From positions 32,045 to 96,044 of the forward strand of contig JAGUVW010000026.1 of NCBI GenBank assembly GCA_020062665.1: DNA of 64,000 nt, in the 5' to 3' direction. The notes below the pieces were generated by a model. The model was not told the origin of the DNA and made no database searches. It saw nothing but the letters and a program-made list of their open reading frames with translations. How positions within the stretch are numbered: the first letter of the stretch is position 1; each line of letters opens with the position of its first letter. Origin of the DNA: Pseudomonadales bacterium (GTDB taxonomy: Bacteria > Pseudomonadota > Gammaproteobacteria > Pseudomonadales > Ketobacteraceae). The translations under genes were made by a program, and so were the position numbers. Positions 16,744 to 25,651 of the stretch are shown one piece after another.

Positions 16744-18881
16744 CAGGACTGCGTTTTTCCGGCGCCAGGACGGTGCCCGTGCTGCTGCAATCCGAAGCGG
16801 CAGAATGTGGCTTGGCGTGCCTGGCCATGACAGCGGCATTTCATGGCCTGTCGATTGATCTGCCGAGTTTGCGCCGGCGCTTTTCCGTGTCGACACAGGG
16901 CATGACGCTGGCGCAACTGATGCAATGTGCCACCCGGCTCGAACTGCTGGGCCGACCGTTGCGGGTGGAACTGGAAGCGCTTGATCAACTCAAGCTGCCG
17001 GCCATCCTGCACTGGGATTTCAATCACTTTGTGGTTTTGACCAACGTCAGCGGACGTGGCCTGGTGCTGCACGATCCCGCGCGCGGCAAAGTGGAAATGA
17101 CCCACGCCGAAGCCTCGCGTCATTTCACCGGTGTTGCGCTGGAACTGACACCGGCGCAGCAATTCACACCCGGCATTCAAAAGCAGAAAGTCAGCCTGCG
17201 CCAGCTGCTGGGCCACCTGCAAGGGCTCGGCAGCACGATCGGACAAATACTATTGCTGGCACTGGTGCTGGAACTGTTCGCACTGCTGCTGCCCTGGTTT
17301 GCCCAACTGGTGCTGGACGATGCTGTGGTAGCGGGTGATCGCGATCTGCTTGCCGTGCTTGGGCTGGGTTTCATTGTGCTGGTGCTGTTCAAGTCCGGCG
17401 CCGAAGCCCTGCGCAGCTGGATCGTGATGGTGCTCAGCACCACCGCCAACCTGCAACTGCTCAGCAATCTGTTTCGCCAGATGCTGCGGCTGCCCTATCG
17501 TTTTTTTGAAAAACGTCATCTGGGCGATGTCGTGTCGCGCTTCGAATCCATGAACCAGATCCAGCGCACGCTTACCGGCAGTTTTCTCGAAGCCTTTATC
17601 GACGGCCTCATGGCCATCTCCACCCTGATCATGATCCTGATCTACAGCCGCACGCTGGCGTTCGTGGTGATCGTCGCCGCGCTGCTGTATCTGCTGTTGC
17701 GACTGGGGCTGTTTCTGCCTTTACGACTGGCTGCAGAAGACAAGATCCAGCGCGCGGCCCGCCAGCAATCCCATCTGCTGGAAACCGTGCGCGGCATCCA
17801 GACGCTGAAGCTGTTCAACCGCGAGCAGCAGCGCCAGATGCAGCACCAGAATCTGGCGGTGGATCATTTCAACGCCGACGTGCGGATGCAGAAACTGCAC
17901 ATCCTGTACCGGCTCGGTAACACGCTGGTCTTCAGCGGCGAACACATTCTGGTGATCTGGCTGGGCGCGCTGTTGATTCTGGATCAGCAGTTTTCGGTGG
18001 GCATGATGTTCGCGTTTCTGGCGTACAAGGATCTGTTCACCAGCCGCATCATCGCCCTGATCGAAAAAGGCATCGAATTCAAAATGCTGGGGCTGCATCT
18101 GGAGCGCGTGGGAGAAATCGCCCTGCACGAGCCGGAAGCGGCAACCATGGACATGCCCGACAACAATGACTCATCCATCAGTGCCAGTCTGCAGATCCGC
18201 GATCTGACCTACGCCTGGGGCGACCATCAAACGCCGGTGCTGCAGAGCCTGAATCTGGACATCGCAGAAGGTGAAAGCGTGGCGATCGTTGGTGCGTCCG
18301 GCTGCGGCAAAACCACGCTGGCGAAACTGCTGCTGGGACTGCTGCAACCGGACAGCGGCAGCATCCAGATCGGTGGCTGCGACCTGCGCCGTTTCGGCAT
18401 TGCCCGCTATCGCCAGCTGGTGGGGTCAGTGCTGCAGGAAGACAATCTGTTCGCCGGCTCCATTGCCGACAACATCTGCTTTTTCGATGCTGACACCAGC
18501 ATGGAACGCATTCAGGCCTGCGCCCAGCTGGCGTGCGTACACGCGGATATCGCGGCGATGCCCATGGGTTACAACACGCTGATCGGTGACATGGGCGGCG
18601 CGCTGTCCGGCGGCCAGAAGCAACGCATCCTGCTGGCGCGCGCGCTCTACAAACAGCCGCGCATTCTGATCCTGGACGAAGCTACCAGTCATCTCGACGT
18701 GCAGCGGGAAAAGCAGGTGAACGATGCCATTCGCAACCTGAATCTCACCCGCATCATCATTGCGCACCGACCGGAAACCATCGCGTCGGCGGATCGAGTG
18801 ATTCTGTTGCAGCAGGGCAAGGCGCACAGCCTGTCGGTGCAGAAGGGATCAAAAGCAGAAGCGGCGATTCAGGTGGCGTAA
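16740..18881 (+). CDS. Peptidase-containing ABC exporter (C39, bacteriocin type)
   Basis: A 713-residue protein in three parts. The N-terminal C39 peptidase has the oxyanion Gln17, catalytic Cys23 (AECGLACL), His96 (HWDFNHFVVL) and Asp112 (HDPARG). The middle (about 165-440) is a six-helix ABC transmembrane domain. The C-terminal ATPase has Walker A GASGCGKTT, signature LSGGQKQR and Walker B ILILDEATSHLD. It should remove the double-glycine leaders and export peptides A and B with the HlyD-type partner. All catalytic residues are present. Confidence 0.94.
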   Translation: MTGLRFSGARTVPVLLQSEAAECGLACLAMTAAFHGLSIDLPSLRRRFSVSTQGMTLAQLMQCATRLELLGRPLRVELEALDQLKLPAILHWDFNHFVVLTNVSGRGLVLHDPARGKVEMTHAEASRHFTGVALELTPAQQFTPGIQKQKVSLRQLLGHLQGLGSTIGQILLLALVLELFALLLPWFAQLVLDDAVVAGDRDLLAVLGLGFIVLVLFKSGAEALRSWIVMVLSTTANLQLLSNLFRQMLRLPYRFFEKRHLGDVVSRFESMNQIQRTLTGSFLEAFIDGLMAISTLIMILIYSRTLAFVVIVAALLYLLLRLGLFLPLRLAAEDKIQRAARQQSHLLETVRGIQTLKLFNREQQRQMQHQNLAVDHFNADVRMQKLHILYRLGNTLVFSGEHILVIWLGALLILDQQFSVGMMFAFLAYKDLFTSRIIALIEKGIEFKMLGLHLERVGEIALHEPEAATMDMPDNNDSSISASLQIRDLTYAWGDHQTPVLQSLNLDIAEGESVAIVGASGCGKTTLAKLLLGLLQPDSGSIQIGGCDLRRFGIARYRQLVGSVLQEDNLFAGSIADNICFFDADTSMERIQACAQLACVHADIAAMPMGYNTLIGDMGGALSGGQKQRILLARALYKQPRILILDEATSHLDVQREKQVNDAIRNLNLTRIIIAHRPETIASADRVILLQQGKAHSLSVQKGSKAEAAIQVA

Positions 18882-18900
18882 CGCAAGGCCCGCCACCTTT
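18871..18900. terminator. Bidirectional terminator-like hairpin
   Basis: AGGTGGCG (18871-18878) and CGCCACCT (18891-18898) form a perfect 8-base stem with a 12-base loop, followed by TT. It lies exactly between the convergent ABC exporter gene and the unknown gene ending at 18907, and could serve both. Confidence 0.6.
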
Positions 18901-18906
18901 CATCGT

Positions 18907-20430
18907 TCACACGTGGGGATAATCCGGTTGCTCCACCAGATTGTCGGCTATCGTTTCGTTGCGATTGGAGCGCACGTAAAAACCCCAGGGCGCCGCCACG
19001 CCATGATAGCCAGGCACCGCCAGAATTTTCTCCTTCATCAGTTCGCCACCTTCTTCCGGCGACACATCATGGCCCGTACTCAGCACAAAGTAGCCCACCG
19101 ATTCACCTTCGGCACCGCGAATCGCAAAGCGATCCTTGATCACATCAGTGAATGTGGCCTCGTTGTAACCCGCCATTAAAAAGCTGGTGTAAACATAGTG
19201 GCCGTTCAACACCCAGGCATCGCGGCCGTACAGCTTCATCGGCACCGGCGCGATGCCAGTGATGGACGACAGACTGCCCAGCATGTCAGAAAACGCATCG
19301 CCCACCGCATCCGCCAATCCACCCTTCACCAAATCCGGCGCGCCATCGGCTTCGGACAGCTTCGGCGCCAGCAGAATGCTATACAGAATCCAGCCGATGG
19401 GGCCGATGCCAATCAGCAATACCTGCAACAGCGTCACCCACCAGGGCAGATCCACATCCACGTCAACACCGGCAGTCAGCACGTTGATGCGGCCACCGCC
19501 GGGAAACGTCCGCATGGCGCCATCATCGAGCAGATACCAGCGGCTCCAGTGCAGTACCAGCACACCATCCCAGCTGATGTCCGCCTGATCCTTGTGTGCC
19601 TTGCCATGCACCTCCATTCCCAGCGGATGCATTTTCAGATCCAGCGCATCAATGGTGGCGCCTTCGATTTCCTGCCCCACCTGCTCCGCCGATTTCACGG
19701 CCAGAATGCTGTCCATGGCATCCCGCGACAGCAACACCTGCAGGCCGCTGCCACGGGTGACGATGGAGCGATCGCCCGGCAACTGCGCATCCTCGCCCGG
19801 CAACGCCAGGGTGAACAGCAGGCTGGGGAGCGTGGCGCGATGTTCGGTGGAGGTAATGATCGGCGGCGCGCTCTCGACAGCTTCAATATGAGGCCGCTCG
19901 ATATTCGACGGCTTGCCGACATAAAACCCAGCCGACCAGCTGTCGCGCGCGGGCGGCTCTTCAAACGTCGGCTCCAGCTGATCGATCAGCCCACCGAACA
20001 CCGGCAGCGTGACTGACGCCAGCACCGATTCCACATTCTCACCCAGCAACGTTTCCAGCACTGGCTGAAACCAGACGGGCTGCACATCTTCCAGCGCGCC
20101 CAGCCTGATACCTGCCTGCGGTGCATCGTCTTCCACCTCCACCACCTGGGGAATCAATTCAATCCAGGCACTCACCGTCGCAGGTGTCGAACCAAACAGC
20201 GACACCTCACCCGTCACTCGCACACCGATGCGCAGGGCTGAGTCCGTCTCTTTCAATTCCACCACCGGTTGCGCCAGCTGGGCCTGCAGCGCGGGCAAGG
20301 TGTTGGAGTCGGTGAAGATGTTCAGATCAATGGGCGCCGACAGTGCCGACTCCCGATAGACATAACGCAATATGCCGTTGATGACCTCGATATCAATTCC
20401 CACTGCAATTTTGACAGATCCCATGTCCAT
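18907..20430 (-). CDS. Large protein of unknown function, single membrane-like segment
   Basis: A 507-residue protein without a signal peptide. The N-terminal two thirds are beta-rich with alternating hydrophobic residues; a hydrophobic stretch near residues 330-355 (VTLLQVLLIGIGPIGWILYS) could span or insert in a membrane. The C-terminus (VRSNRNETIADNLVEQPDYP) resembles the end of DUF3892 domains. The overall pattern is loosely reminiscent of TULIP-type lipid-binding proteins such as P47, but I cannot establish this. AGGAA precedes the start. It is followed convergently by the peptide exporter and may be unrelated to it. Confidence 0.6.
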   Translation of the reverse strand: MDMGSVKIAVGIDIEVINGILRYVYRESALSAPIDLNIFTDSNTLPALQAQLAQPVVELKETDSALRIGVRVTGEVSLFGSTPATVSAWIELIPQVVEVEDDAPQAGIRLGALEDVQPVWFQPVLETLLGENVESVLASVTLPVFGGLIDQLEPTFEEPPARDSWSAGFYVGKPSNIERPHIEAVESAPPIITSTEHRATLPSLLFTLALPGEDAQLPGDRSIVTRGSGLQVLLSRDAMDSILAVKSAEQVGQEIEGATIDALDLKMHPLGMEVHGKAHKDQADISWDGVLVLHWSRWYLLDDGAMRTFPGGGRINVLTAGVDVDVDLPWWVTLLQVLLIGIGPIGWILYSILLAPKLSEADGAPDLVKGGLADAVGDAFSDMLGSLSSITGIAPVPMKLYGRDAWVLNGHYVYTSFLMAGYNEATFTDVIKDRFAIRGAEGESVGYFVLSTGHDVSPEEGGELMKEKILAVPGYHGVAAPWGFYVRSNRNETIADNLVEQPDYPHV

Positions 20431-20532
20431 AAGCAGATTCCTGGGTTGTGGTTGACACTACAGAGATCAACATAGGCCTGAACGGGAAGGAGATCAACAG
20501 CGCGCATTGACGCGAGTCAACCGACTGGAAAT

Positions 20533-21225
20533 TCAACGATTTCGCTTTACCCAGTAATACGCCCCCACCTTTTTCACCAGACCGGCCTGCTTGAGTCCGG
20601 CCAGCTCCTTGTTGAGCGTCTGCCGGGTAACACCGAGCATGGCGGCCAGCAACTCTTGCGAAATGCGGGTACGGAGCAGATAGCCATCCTCCAGCGGCAC
20701 CCCCAGGCTCGATGCAATATGGCGCAACCGATGCACAATCCGGCTTTTCACAGAGCCCAGCAGATTATCCTCGCCCCAGGCATACATGGCCCGCAAGCGT
20801 TGGCACAACAGCAACGCCACACCCTGATACAACCCGGGATTCGCCTGCAATACCCGAGCGATCACCGCGCTGTCGAAACCAACACACTGACAAGGCTCCA
20901 TCGCGATGGTGGAATGCTGACGCGGCAACTGGTCGACAACCCCCAACTCCCCCAACCACTGCCCTGCCCCCACCACATCCAGCACGGCTTCGTCACCGCC
21001 GACGGTCGGCACCATCACCTTCAGACAGCCCGACTCGACGAAATACAACGCCCTGGCGGCTTCACCGCGCGTATAAAGCGTCTGGCCAGGCAGCAGCTGC
21101 CGTTCCACTGCCGTATCCAGCAAGCGCTGTCTGTCAGGCTCAGCCCAATGGGAAAACAGTACACTGCTGTCGAAAGCCGTTCGCCAAACTGCGGCGTCTG
21201 AATCCGATTGCGGTCGATGTGTCAT
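20533..21225 (-). CDS. Crp/Fnr-family transcriptional regulator
   Basis: A 230-residue regulator. The cyclic-nucleotide-binding beta-roll (about residues 25-135) includes LYTRGEAARALYFVESG and GELGVVDQLPRQHS. The C-terminal winged helix has RISQELLAAMLGVTRQTLNKEL. There is no N-terminal cysteine cluster, so it is not an oxygen-sensing FNR. The start MTHRPQSD is favoured over an upstream in-frame ATG because that stretch would cover the intergenic region shared with the divergent hydrolase gene. Targets are unknown. Confidence 0.88.
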   Translation of the reverse strand: MTHRPQSDSDAAVWRTAFDSSVLFSHWAEPDRQRLLDTAVERQLLPGQTLYTRGEAARALYFVESGCLKVMVPTVGGDEAVLDVVGAGQWLGELGVVDQLPRQHSTIAMEPCQCVGFDSAVIARVLQANPGLYQGVALLLCQRLRAMYAWGEDNLLGSVKSRIVHRLRHIASSLGVPLEDGYLLRTRISQELLAAMLGVTRQTLNKELAGLKQAGLVKKVGAYYWVKRNR

Positions 21226-21333
21226 ATGCCTTATGCCTTCTTGTTGTAGGGACAGCGGGTGTAAACTTTTTGACAGCGGAACCGGCACCCCTGCGGTAAT
21301 GTCGGTAGTGTCTGCCATTATCGGGAAAACACC

Positions 21334-22200
21334 ATGCTCTACTCTCGTCATTCACTGCAACTGGGTCAGGATACTGTCGGCTACATCGATCAAGGTACAG
21401 GCCCGACGCTGGTCTGCCTGCATGCCATTGGTCACTCCGCCGATGACTACGCTCACTTCATCCAGTCGATCAGCCCGCGCTTTCGCTGCATTGCCATTGA
21501 TTTTCCAGGGCATGGCGCCTCCAGTAAAGGTTGCCGGCCCGTCAGCAGCGCGTTCTATGCCGATGTGGTTGAGGCAATGCTGAACCAGCTCGCTATCGAA
21601 CGATGCATCCTGATCGGCAATTCCATCGGCGGCGCCACTGCCATCGAACTGGCAATACGGCTACCGGAAAAAGTGCAAGCCCTGATACTGTGCAACCCCG
21701 GTGGTATTTTCGAACGCAATCGGGTGACACGCATTGCCAGCCCTGTATTCGCCGGCCTGTTTGCTCAGGGTGAAAAGCATGCTCGCTGGTATAAAACATT
21801 CTTTTCGACTTTCTATCGATCCGTTCTGACCAATGCCCCAGCCAGGGCAAGACGAGACGAAATCATTGAGCAGGCCTATGAAACCGCCCAGGTGTGTCGA
21901 GAAGCCTGGCAGAGTTTCGGCACGCCGGAATCGGATCTGCGCGACAGCATTCGGCAGCTGAACCTTCCCATTCTGGTGGCCTGGGCCACGCAGGATCGCA
22001 TCAACCGGCTGAAGCTGAATCTGCCCACCATTCGCGCGCTGAAGAATGGCAACCTGAAAACCTACCCGGCCGGTCATGTGGCATTTCTGGAATGCCCTGA
22101 TGAATTCTTGAAGGATTTTGAAACGTTCATGGCGAGCCTGTGCCTTACAACCGATGAGTCCATGACGGCCCCACCTTCATCCGCTATCATGGCGCCATGA
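21334..22200 (+). CDS. Alpha/beta-hydrolase
   Basis: A 288-residue hydrolase with nucleophile Ser97 in GNSIGG, an acid in the ATQDRIN segment and the catalytic histidine in YPAGHVAFLE. The DFPGHGASS loop is typical of the fold. No substrate can be deduced. Its last codons overlap the start of the methyltransferase-like gene (ATGA), suggesting coupled expression. Confidence 0.88.
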   Translation: MLYSRHSLQLGQDTVGYIDQGTGPTLVCLHAIGHSADDYAHFIQSISPRFRCIAIDFPGHGASSKGCRPVSSAFYADVVEAMLNQLAIERCILIGNSIGGATAIELAIRLPEKVQALILCNPGGIFERNRVTRIASPVFAGLFAQGEKHARWYKTFFSTFYRSVLTNAPARARRDEIIEQAYETAQVCREAWQSFGTPESDLRDSIRQLNLPILVAWATQDRINRLKLNLPTIRALKNGNLKTYPAGHVAFLECPDEFLKDFETFMASLCLTTDESMTAPPSSAIMAP

Positions 22201-23018
22201 ATAGCCCACTGCTCACCCTGAAAGTACACCAGCAACTGCGCGCCGCCATGGACAGCGGTACAGCCACCATTGAATGCTCACTGGATCTGGATCGCACCAC
22301 CGCCACCGTCAGCCTGGATGGCCGCGACTGGATCTGGCAGGGCCGGCGTTTTCCCCTGCCCGATACCTGCAAGGACAGAACCATCTACTACTGGGATGGC
22401 GAGAGTTTCGAGCCGGTATCGCGCTACACCACCTCGCTGATCAAGCTGGTGCCAACGGAATGGGGCGCGCCGACGTTTGAAATCGATGGCATCAAGATGC
22501 TGCCCACCGCGCAGGTGTCGCCCTATGCCGACGCCGAACGCAAGGTGAATCTGATCGCGCCCCGCGGCAAAGTCATTCTGGATACCTGTGGCGGGCTGGG
22601 TTATTTTGCCGCGTGCTGCCTGCAGGGCGGCGCCAGCAAAATCCTGTCGTTCGAGAAAAATTCCGATGTGATCTGGCTGCGCAGCCTCAATCCGTGGTCG
22701 CCGCCCGTGGGTGATGTACTCAGCCTCACCCAGGGCGACATATCTGAACTGATCGCATCCATTCCCACCGCGTCGGTGGATGCCATCCTGCACGATCCAC
22801 CCCGTTTCGGCATCGCCGGCGAACTGTATTCACAAACGTTCTACGATCATCTGGCACGGGTGATCAAACGCAACGGCAAACTGTTCCACTACACCGGCAC
22901 ACCCAACAAACTCACCACTGGGCGCGATGTACCGAACGAAGTGGCCAAGCGTCTGGGCAAGGCGGGCTTTTCCACCCAGCTGAATGGCGACGGCGTACTG
23001 GCGGTGAAAAAGGGTTGA
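22197..23018 (+). CDS. SAM-dependent methyltransferase-like protein (COG2521-like)
   Basis: A 273-residue protein. Motif I is VILDTCGGLGYFAACCL (about residue 125), followed by an acidic SAM-ribose position in LSFEKNSDV and the NPWSP motif. Motif IV is HDPPRFG. The DTC-x-GLGY and NPWS combination is what I associate with COG2521, a predicted methyltransferase group described first in archaea. The first 110 residues form an unassigned N-terminal part. The substrate is unknown. It overlaps the upstream hydrolase gene by four bases. Confidence 0.75.
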   Translation: MNSPLLTLKVHQQLRAAMDSGTATIECSLDLDRTTATVSLDGRDWIWQGRRFPLPDTCKDRTIYYWDGESFEPVSRYTTSLIKLVPTEWGAPTFEIDGIKMLPTAQVSPYADAERKVNLIAPRGKVILDTCGGLGYFAACCLQGGASKILSFEKNSDVIWLRSLNPWSPPVGDVLSLTQGDISELIASIPTASVDAILHDPPRFGIAGELYSQTFYDHLARVIKRNGKLFHYTGTPNKLTTGRDVPNEVAKRLGKAGFSTQLNGDGVLAVKKG

Positions 23019-23045
23019 TTCCATTCCACCGCCAGCGCAAGGCTG

Positions 23046-24185
23046 TCACACCGGACTCAGGCCCAACGCAATCCTGCCGCTGATCTGCGCCTGTTGCGCT
23101 TCCGGCAGCGGATGAAAATGCGCAGCCCTCACATCACGCTGAATGCGCTCCAGCACGTGATGGCGGAAGAAGCCTGCACCGCCCACCAGATTCGCCGCCT
23201 GCGCCACTACCGCCTGAATCGCATTCGTGGCCAGCGTCTTGTAGGCCAGAATGGAATCTGAATTGCCGATGCCGGGTTTGAAGCACAGATCATCACACTG
23301 CTCCACCATTGTGTTACGCACCAGGCGCGCCAACCGCAGCTGATTGCGCAACGCACCCAGATCCCGCGCCGATTCCGGCTTGTCCTGACAGGCCTGCGTG
23401 GCCAGCACTGCCGCCTGTTCCGCCAGTCCCAGATAGCAACTCACGATCAACGGCATGGCCACGGGCAGAATCAGATCCCACACGCCATGCCACTGGGCCA
23501 CGGGCCGGCGCGCGACAATGGCATCATCCGGCACAAACACATCACGCAGCACGACGTCATGGGATCCTGACCCCCGCATGCCCAGCGTATCCCAGTTGTT
23601 CTGCACCGCAATGCCGGGCGCCGTCAGTGGAACGGAAAAATGCAGCACCTGATCGCCGGCCAGTGTCGTGGTCACTGCACTGGTCACCAACACCTGCCCA
23701 CCGGGGCAACCGCTGACAAAACGCTTGTGGGCTGTCACGCGATAACCGGCTTCCACCGGTTCGGCGCGGCCATTGGATTGCAGCCAGTCATTGGCGCCCG
23801 TGCCAGCAATGATCAACTCGCCGGCGGCAATCTTGCTCAGCGTCGCCCTGGCTTTCGCGTCCTGGGCGTTTTTGAATTTATAAACGTTCAGCAACACCGG
23901 GTGCGTGTGCATCACAAAGGCCAGCGCAGTGGAACCACAGACCTGCGCCATCTGCGTAATAAAATCCGCCAGCGTGGCATAGTCCACACCACCACCACCC
24001 AGCTCCTGCGGAATACCTGCCGAAAAAAATCGCGCTGCTTTCAGATCGGCATAATTTTGCTGCACAAAACTGCCGTCGCGGTCATGAGCCGGCGCCCGGT
24101 CGGCAAAGGCAGGCAGCAGGGCCTGCAAGCGGTGCACCCAATCCGGGTTGACATCGTTGTCTACTAATTTACGTGCTGTTTCCAT
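23046..24185 (-). CDS. Acyl-CoA dehydrogenase-fold flavoprotein
   Basis: A 379-residue protein with the three ACAD domains: an N-terminal helical part (LGGGGVDYATLADF), a middle beta domain (RFVSGCPGGQVLVTSAV, LGMRGSGSHDVVL) and a C-terminal helical bundle ending RDVRAAHFHP. The usual catalytic glutamate near the end of the fold is not evident, and the RDVRAAHFHP end resembles group D flavin monooxygenases such as DszC. It could be a monooxygenase or atypical dehydrogenase. GGGAGA precedes the start. It is divergent from an HxlR regulator, which probably controls it. Confidence 0.82.
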   Translation of the reverse strand: METARKLVDNDVNPDWVHRLQALLPAFADRAPAHDRDGSFVQQNYADLKAARFFSAGIPQELGGGGVDYATLADFITQMAQVCGSTALAFVMHTHPVLLNVYKFKNAQDAKARATLSKIAAGELIIAGTGANDWLQSNGRAEPVEAGYRVTAHKRFVSGCPGGQVLVTSAVTTTLAGDQVLHFSVPLTAPGIAVQNNWDTLGMRGSGSHDVVLRDVFVPDDAIVARRPVAQWHGVWDLILPVAMPLIVSCYLGLAEQAAVLATQACQDKPESARDLGALRNQLRLARLVRNTMVEQCDDLCFKPGIGNSDSILAYKTLATNAIQAVVAQAANLVGGAGFFRHHVLERIQRDVRAAHFHPLPEAQQAQISGRIALGLSPV

Positions 24186-24315
24186 CGTGTTCTCTCCCAG
24201 TGATATCCATGCAATCTGTGTCGGTAGTAGTGCCATTGCAAAGTGAGTTTCCTCGGGTTGAACTATCCCGCCAGTCAGGCTATTTAACTAGTACATAAAC
24301 AGTACCGGAGGCGTT

Positions 24316-25005
24316 ATGGCGGGATACGGACAATACTGCCCGGTGGCCAAGGCAGCAGAAGTTCTGGGCGAAAAATGGTCGATTCTGATCTTGCGGGAAT
24401 TGTGTGTCGCTGATCAAACGTTCAACAATCTGCGCCGGGGCATGCCGCTGATTTCACCCACGCTGCTGTCCAAGCGTTTGAAAACACTGATCGCCCATGG
24501 CGTCATCCAGCGTCACGAGAATGAACACGGCGTGTATTACGCGCTGACCACTGCCGGCCGCGAACTCAAGGACATGATCATGGGCCTGGGCGTGTGGGGG
24601 CAACGCTGGGTACGCAGCGATTACAGCAAGCCGGATCTGGACGCCTCACTGCTGATGTGGGACATGCATCGCACCATCAACCTCGAACCTTTTCCGCTGG
24701 CGCAGCGGGTTATCCAGTTCGAGTTCCTGGGCGTGCCGGCCCGCGATCGCTTCTACTGGCTGGTGGTGGAAAACCGCAACGTCGATGTCTGCTTCAAGAA
24801 TCCCGGTTTTGACGTGAACCTGCGCATCCAGTGTCCGCTCAAGGAATTCACGGCGTTCTGGATGGGCGAGGTTTCACTGAGCGCACTGGAGCGGGCCGAC
24901 AAAATCAGGATCGAAGGCGACGCACAGCTGCGCAAGAACCTGAGCAAGTGGCTGTGCGGCAGCGAGTTTTCGCAGGTGGAAAAGGGCGTGCTGCAAGAAT
25001 GCTGA
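24316..25005 (+). CDS. HxlR-family transcriptional regulator with C-terminal sensor-like domain
   Basis: A 229-residue protein. Residues 1-95 form an HxlR winged helix (GQYCPVAKAAEVLGEKW, LLSKRLKTLIAHGVI) with a conserved N-terminal cysteine that in some relatives senses oxidants or electrophiles. The C-terminal 110 residues resemble the SCP2-like extension found in longer HxlR proteins. GGAGG lies before the ATG. The spacer to the divergent dehydrogenase gene contains repeated AGTAC tracts (24290-24306 region), a plausible operator. Confidence 0.88.
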   Translation: MAGYGQYCPVAKAAEVLGEKWSILILRELCVADQTFNNLRRGMPLISPTLLSKRLKTLIAHGVIQRHENEHGVYYALTTAGRELKDMIMGLGVWGQRWVRSDYSKPDLDASLLMWDMHRTINLEPFPLAQRVIQFEFLGVPARDRFYWLVVENRNVDVCFKNPGFDVNLRIQCPLKEFTAFWMGEVSLSALERADKIRIEGDAQLRKNLSKWLCGSEFSQVEKGVLQEC

Positions 25006-25545
25006 TCAATCAATGCAATCCGGAACCATGACAATCAGATCTGTCACACCATAATCCACGCCGGCCTGCGACAACAGCGCGGTCACCTGACCGCGATGAT
25101 GGGTCTGGTGATTGAAAAAATGAATCAGCACCGCGGCCAGTTTCTTGCTCATGCTGTCGCCCCGCATATTCCTGTAATGCAGGGCGCCTTCCAGAATCCC
25201 GACAGGAACCTCGTCAATGAACTGCAGAATCACCTCGTCCACGGTGCGTCGTGCATTCCCAAGCTCGCCAAAATCTTCGAACAGAATCTGATTCAGCGCT
25301 CTCGGCACAGGCAATGAATCGAGCGGTTGCAAGGCAGCGATTGAATGGTGGTGAGAACAAATGCGCGACAGCCAGGTAATGTCAGCCACCAGGATGTGAT
25401 TGAGCGTGCCCAGGATGGAGCCGAAAAACGCGCCGCGTGTCTGCGCAATATCCTGTGGGCTCAAGGCAGATACCGCACGATAGAGGTTGTCATTCATCCA
25501 CCGGTTGTACTGTGCGAGCAGTTCGAAATGCTGTTTGTCTGACAT
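25006..25545 (-). CDS. DinB-like four-helix protein
   Basis: A 179-residue protein starting MSDKQHFELLAQYNRWMN. Metal-binding positions of DinB/YfiT proteins appear as NHILVADITW and HFFNHQTHHRGQV. Members act as thiol S-transferases or have unknown roles, sometimes in stress responses. Its 3' end abuts the HxlR gene with no gap, so the two convergent transcripts must overlap. The long upstream extension is excluded because it crosses the start of the divergent ATPase gene. Confidence 0.88.
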   Translation of the reverse strand: MSDKQHFELLAQYNRWMNDNLYRAVSALSPQDIAQTRGAFFGSILGTLNHILVADITWLSRICSHHHSIAALQPLDSLPVPRALNQILFEDFGELGNARRTVDEVILQFIDEVPVGILEGALHYRNMRGDSMSKKLAAVLIHFFNHQTHHRGQVTALLSQAGVDYGVTDLIVMVPDCID

Positions 25546-25651
25546 GGGATCACCGCGAATCGGCATGGGTTGTTTGAGTATTGTCAACGACGCAATCCGT
25601 GTAAATGGTATTCTGCTTTGATTCCGCTGGCAGACACATCCTGGAAACCAT

